A DNA stretch of 8,499 nucleotides from Lachnospiraceae bacterium (GTDB taxonomy: Bacteria > Bacillota > Clostridia > Lachnospirales > Lachnospiraceae): positions 1 through 8,499 of the forward strand of contig JAFSBP010000057.1 of the NCBI GenBank assembly GCA_017437205.1, in the 5' to 3' direction. The notes below the pieces were generated by a model that was given only the letters and a program-made list of their open reading frames with translations, did not search any database and was not told the origin of the DNA. The translations under genes and the position numbers were made by a program. This document shows, piece after piece, positions 6,214 to 8,499 of the stretch (positions within the stretch are counted from its first letter, which is position 1; each line of letters starts with the position of its first letter).

Positions 6214-7401
6214 TTAGAGGTATGCCTTAAGCTCCTCTACCTTATCCAGACGCTCCCAAGTCAGATTAAGATCATCGCGCCCGAAGTGACCGTAAGCCGC
6301 AGTCTGCTGATATACCGGCTTTCTCAGATCGAGCATACGGATAATTCCGGCCGGGCGAAGGTCAAAGTGCTTTCTGATGATTTCCACCAGTTTCTCCTCG
6401 GATATCTTACCGGTGCCGGAGGTGTCCACCATGATGGATGTGGGACGTGCCACACCGATCGCATAGGACAACTGAATCTCACACTTGTCCGCCAGACCTG
6501 CTGCAACAATATTCTTTGCCACGTAACGAGCCGCATATGCCGCGGAACGGTCTACCTTCGTGCAGTCCTTTCCCGAGAACGCGCCGCCGCCATGACGTGC
6601 ATATCCGCCGTAGGTATCTACAATAATCTTTCTTCCGGTGAGTCCACTGTCTCCAACAGGACCACCGATCACAAAGCGTCCGGTAGGATTGATATAATAC
6701 TTGGTGGCCTCATCTACCAGCTCTGCCGGCAACACAGGATCAATCACATACTTGCGGACATCCGCATGTATCTGCTTCTGCGTCACATCCGGATCATGCT
6801 GGGTGGAGATTACCACCGCGTCAATGCGAACGGGCTTTCCACTCTCGTCATACTCTACCGTCACCTGGCTCTTGCCATCGGGACGAAGATAGGAAAGAGT
6901 GCCGTTCTTTCTCACCTTAGTCAATTCTCTGGTCAGCTTATGCGCCAGGGAGATGGGATACGGCATGTACTCAGGTGTCTCATTGGTCGCATAGCCGAAC
7001 ATCATACCCTGATCTCCGGCACCGATCGCCTCAATCTCCTCATCGCTCATCGTATTCTCTTTTGCCTCAAGCGCACGGTCAACACCCATCGCAATATCGG
7101 GAGACTGCTCATCAATGGCGGTCATTACCGCACAGGTGTGTCCATCAAATCCATACTCAGAACAATTATATCCGATTTTTAATACGGTATCACGCACCAC
7201 CTTGGGGATATCCACGTACGCCTTCGTCGTGATTTCTCCCATGACCATCACAAAGCCGGTGCTGGTACAGGTCTCACAAGCCACACGGCTCATGGGGTCC
7301 TGTCTTAACATCTCATCCAGGATCGCGTCAGAGATCTGATCGCACATTTTATCCGGATGTCCTTCGGTTACTGATTCTGAAGTGAATAAATACTTCTCCA
7401 T
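6214..7401 (-). CDS. metK: S-adenosylmethionine synthetase MetK
   Basis: MetK makes S-adenosylmethionine, the main methyl donor, from methionine and ATP in the cytoplasm, releasing phosphate and pyrophosphate. The protein is 395 residues, full length. Signatures: [14 protein letters not shown] (13-26) with the catalytic His15 and metal-binding Asp17; [12 protein letters not shown] (127-138), the family pattern; DPDVTQ (203-208); GGGAFSGKD (271-279), the P-loop-like phosphate site, followed by [14 protein letters not shown]. Residue 280 is Cys where many bacteria have Pro. I recall Cys there in other Lachnospiraceae, so it is probably not a defect. The ATG has a perfect AGGAGG (7407-7412) five bases upstream. 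Expression is set by the SAM-I riboswitch and terminator in the leader, so high SAM shuts the gene off. glcK follows after 13 bases. The PPi produced could be removed by the ppaC product. Confidence 0.98.
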   Translation of the reverse strand: MEKYLFTSESVTEGHPDKMCDQISDAILDEMLRQDPMSRVACETCTSTGFVMVMGEITTKAYVDIPKVVRDTVLKIGYNCSEYGFDGHTCAVMTAIDEQSPDIAMGVDRALEAKENTMSDEEIEAIGAGDQGMMFGYATNETPEYMPYPISLAHKLTRELTKVRKNGTLSYLRPDGKSQVTVEYDESGKPVRIDAVVISTQHDPDVTQKQIHADVRKYVIDPVLPAELVDEATKYYINPTGRFVIGGPVGDSGLTGRKIIVDTYGGYARHGGGAFSGKDCTKVDRSAAYAARYVAKNIVAAGLADKCEIQLSYAIGVARPTSIMVDTSGTGKISEEKLVEIIRKHFDLRPAGIIRMLDLRKPVYQQTAAYGHFGRDDLNLTWERLDKVEELKAYL

Positions 7402-7447
7402 TTGTTCCTCCTAAATTCTCTCTGTTGCAATTAATACAGTTACTTCG

Positions 7448-7500
7448 AAAAAAGAAAGAGTCCGACAAAGCGGACTCGATGCATCTGGTTTATCGAATCC
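7448..7500 (-). terminator. metK: Riboswitch expression platform: terminator with alternative antiterminator
   Basis: On the minus strand, GAGTCCG (7477-7471) and CGGACTC (7464-7458) form a 7-bp stem with a 6-base loop. The run TTTCTTTTTT (7457-7448) follows, making a classic rho-independent terminator. An alternative helix pairs GGATTCGAT (7500-7492) with ATCGAGTCC (7480-7472): nine pairs with one G-U. This helix uses most of the terminator's 5' arm and starts next to the P1 stem of the aptamer. When SAM stabilises P1, which can extend by two pairs into 7499-7500, the terminator should win and metK is off. Without SAM the antiterminator forms. The pairings are seen in sequence; the switching is inferred from the class. 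Confidence 0.88.
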
Positions 7501-7501
7501 T

Positions 7502-7594
7502 CTTATTGTTCGATTACTCGCTCAGGTTGGCACCTTCCGAAACGGGGTTGCCGTGACTTCACAGATCCTTTGTATCTCCATCACTCTGAATAAG
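7502..7594 (-). promoter_or_regulatory. SAM-I (S-box) riboswitch aptamer
   Basis: This 93-nt element senses S-adenosylmethionine in the metK leader RNA. On the minus strand: P1 pairs CTTATT (7594-7589) with AATAAG (7507-7502). P2 pairs GTGA (7584-7581) with TCAC (7556-7553), with the kink-turn bases GGAG and GTGAA and inner helix AGAT (7577-7574)/ATCT (7566-7563). P3 runs from the conserved GGCAACC to AAGGTGCCAA, with outer GGCA/TGCC and inner CCG/CGG closing a TTT loop. P4 is a short CGA-GTAA-TCG hairpin (7520-7511). The core strings GTGAAG, CGGCAACC and AAGGTGCCAA match the SAM-I consensus closely. Position between a housekeeping gene and metK fits the class. Confidence 0.96.
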
Positions 7595-7619
7595 GGACGC
7601 TCACATTTTTCGATTTTCA

Positions 7620-7625
7620 TTTATA
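7620..7625 (-). promoter_or_regulatory. Possible -10 element for the metK leader
   Basis: TATAAA on the minus strand lies in an AT-rich stretch between the murA stop codon and the riboswitch. Transcription starting about 7 bases on would begin roughly 18 bases before P1, a sensible place for an S-box leader. The -35 slot at 17 bp (7643-7648, CAGGTG) falls in the end of murA and is a poor match. I see no terminator after murA, so read-through may also feed the riboswitch. Confidence 0.35.
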
Positions 7626-7636
7626 TACAATGATTT

Positions 7637-8499
7637 TTAAACCACCTGAAGTTTAAACCTCATTATATCTTTCTCATCTCCCACCTGGGAAATCTGCGCT
7701 CCGAGCCCTGAAAGCTTCTCGGCAAACGCCTCGTATCCACGCTCAATATACTCCGTTTGGCTGACTACCGTGTATCCGTCAGCTGCCAGACCGGCAAGCA
7801 CCAACGCTGCACCTGCACGCAAGTCGGGTGCGACAACCTCCGCTCCGCTAAGACGCTCAACGCCCTTTACTACAGCGGCACTGCCTTCCACTACCTTGAT
7901 CGTAGCTCCCATGCGGGTAAGCTCATTTACATAGCGGAAACGGCTCTCAAAGATACTCTCGGTAACGATACTGGTTCCCTCCGCCATAGAGAGGACCACG
8001 GTCATCTGCGGCTGCATATCCGTCGGAAATCCGGGATAAGGAAGAGTCTTCACATCGGTATGAACAGGACATCTGCGGCATACAATGCGCACCGAATCAT
8101 CATACTCATACACCTCACACCCAATCTCTCTGAGTTTAGAGCTGATGGCATCCAAATGCTTCGGAATCACATTCTTCACCGTCACATCACCGCGGGTAGC
8201 TGCTGCCGCCAACATAAACGTGCCCGCCTCAATCTGATCCGGAATTACCGAATACTCCGTTCCGTGAAGCGCATTAACTCCCTTAATACGGATCACGTCT
8301 GTGCCCGCACCCTTAATATTCGCACCCATGCTGTTCAGCATATTCGCCACATCAACCACATGAGGTTCCTTTGCCGCATTCTCCAAAATCGTGCTGCCAG
8401 AAGCCAACACCGCCGCCAGCATACTATTACTCGTAGCCCCGACACTCACCACCTCAAGATCGACTTGACCGCCTGTCAACCTATCGCTTGCCACCGTAA
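7637..8499 (-). CDS. murA: UDP-N-acetylglucosamine 1-carboxyvinyltransferase MurA, 5' end outside window
   Basis: MurA transfers enolpyruvyl from phosphoenolpyruvate to UDP-GlcNAc, the first committed step of peptidoglycan synthesis, in the cytoplasm; it is the fosfomycin target. The visible 286 codons are the C-terminal two thirds of a protein of about 420-430 residues. Frame markers: [10 protein letters not shown] near the start, [36 protein letters not shown] with the catalytic Asp, [28 protein letters not shown] and YIERGYEAF with the conserved Arg. The active-site Cys loop and the N-terminal Lys-Asn pair lie outside, so fosfomycin sensitivity cannot be judged. The frame stays open to the edge. 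A GTG at 8492-8494 is internal, not the start. Many Firmicutes carry two MurA copies; which one this is cannot be decided here. Confidence 0.96.
   Translation of the reverse strand, partial: TVASDRLTGGQVDLEVVSVGATSNSMLAAVLASGSTILENAAKEPHVVDVANMLNSMGANIKGAGTDVIRIKGVNALHGTEYSVIPDQIEAGTFMLAAAATRGDVTVKNVIPKHLDAISSKLREIGCEVYEYDDSVRIVCRRCPVHTDVKTLPYPGFPTDMQPQMTVVLSMAEGTSIVTESIFESRFRYVNELTRMGATIKVVEGSAAVVKGVERLSGAEVVAPDLRAGAALVLAGLAADGYTVVSQTEYIERGYEAFAEKLSGLGAQISQVGDEKDIMRFKLQVV

Noticed and set aside
6049..7182. Long plus-strand open frame of 377 codons opposite glcK and metK
   Set aside because: It spans two well-supported minus-strand genes and their junction, and its translation resembles no protein family. 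This is an antisense shadow.
7636..7659. Direct repeat TTTAAACC at 7636-7643 and 7652-7659 at the end of murA
   Set aside because: Two short AT-rich copies 16 bp apart, one inside coding sequence. This is too little to call an operator.
8492..8494. GTG as the murA start codon
   Set aside because: The frame continues upstream to the edge, and the family's N-terminal 140 or so residues, including the catalytic Cys loop, would be missing. The gene is cut by the window.

Overview
The window looks like ordinary chromosome from a Gram-positive anaerobe of the class Clostridia, most likely Lachnospiraceae-like. The reasons are protein flavour (a CBS-domain manganese pyrophosphatase, a Clostridia-type shikimate kinase, a ROK glucokinase), a SAM-I riboswitch in front of metK, strong AGGAGG-type ribosome sites, and base composition near 50% GC by eye. 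The genus cannot be fixed from the sequence alone. All eight protein genes lie on the minus strand, so transcription runs from high to low coordinates. No mobile element, CRISPR array, tRNA or rRNA gene was seen, and no gap between genes exceeds about 235 bases.

In the direction of transcription: the window opens inside murA (peptidoglycan precursor synthesis; the 5' part is outside the window). A 235-base gap follows that carries a SAM-I riboswitch aptamer and a terminator/antiterminator switch controlling metK (S-adenosylmethionine synthetase). The glucokinase gene glcK starts only 13 bases after metK and appears to share its transcript. A small gene for an 87-residue single-pass membrane protein follows, with its own near-consensus promoter and a strong rho-independent terminator. 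Next comes a tight cluster: ppaC (pyrophosphatase with regulatory CBS and DRTGG domains), aroK (divergent shikimate kinase family) and murC (UDP-MurNAc:L-alanine ligase). aroK and murC overlap by 14 bases. The last gene encodes an AI-2E-family (UPF0118) membrane protein that runs off the low-coordinate edge.

The most striking feature is non-coding. The 111-base gap between murC and the AI-2E-family gene holds four perfect DnaA boxes (TTATCCACA) and two near matches within 78 bp. Most are set on a 12-bp grid in one orientation, with one box inverted. This looks like a DnaA-box cluster of the titration, regulatory or origin-like kind. It lies away from any visible dnaA or dnaN gene, and it is the best candidate here for undescribed biology.

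Functionally the window combines cell-wall precursor enzymes (murA, murC), methyl-donor supply (metK), sugar entry into glycolysis (glcK), pyrophosphate removal (ppaC) and aromatic biosynthesis (aroK). Apart from the riboswitch-to-glcK link and the DnaA-box cluster, it is housekeeping.
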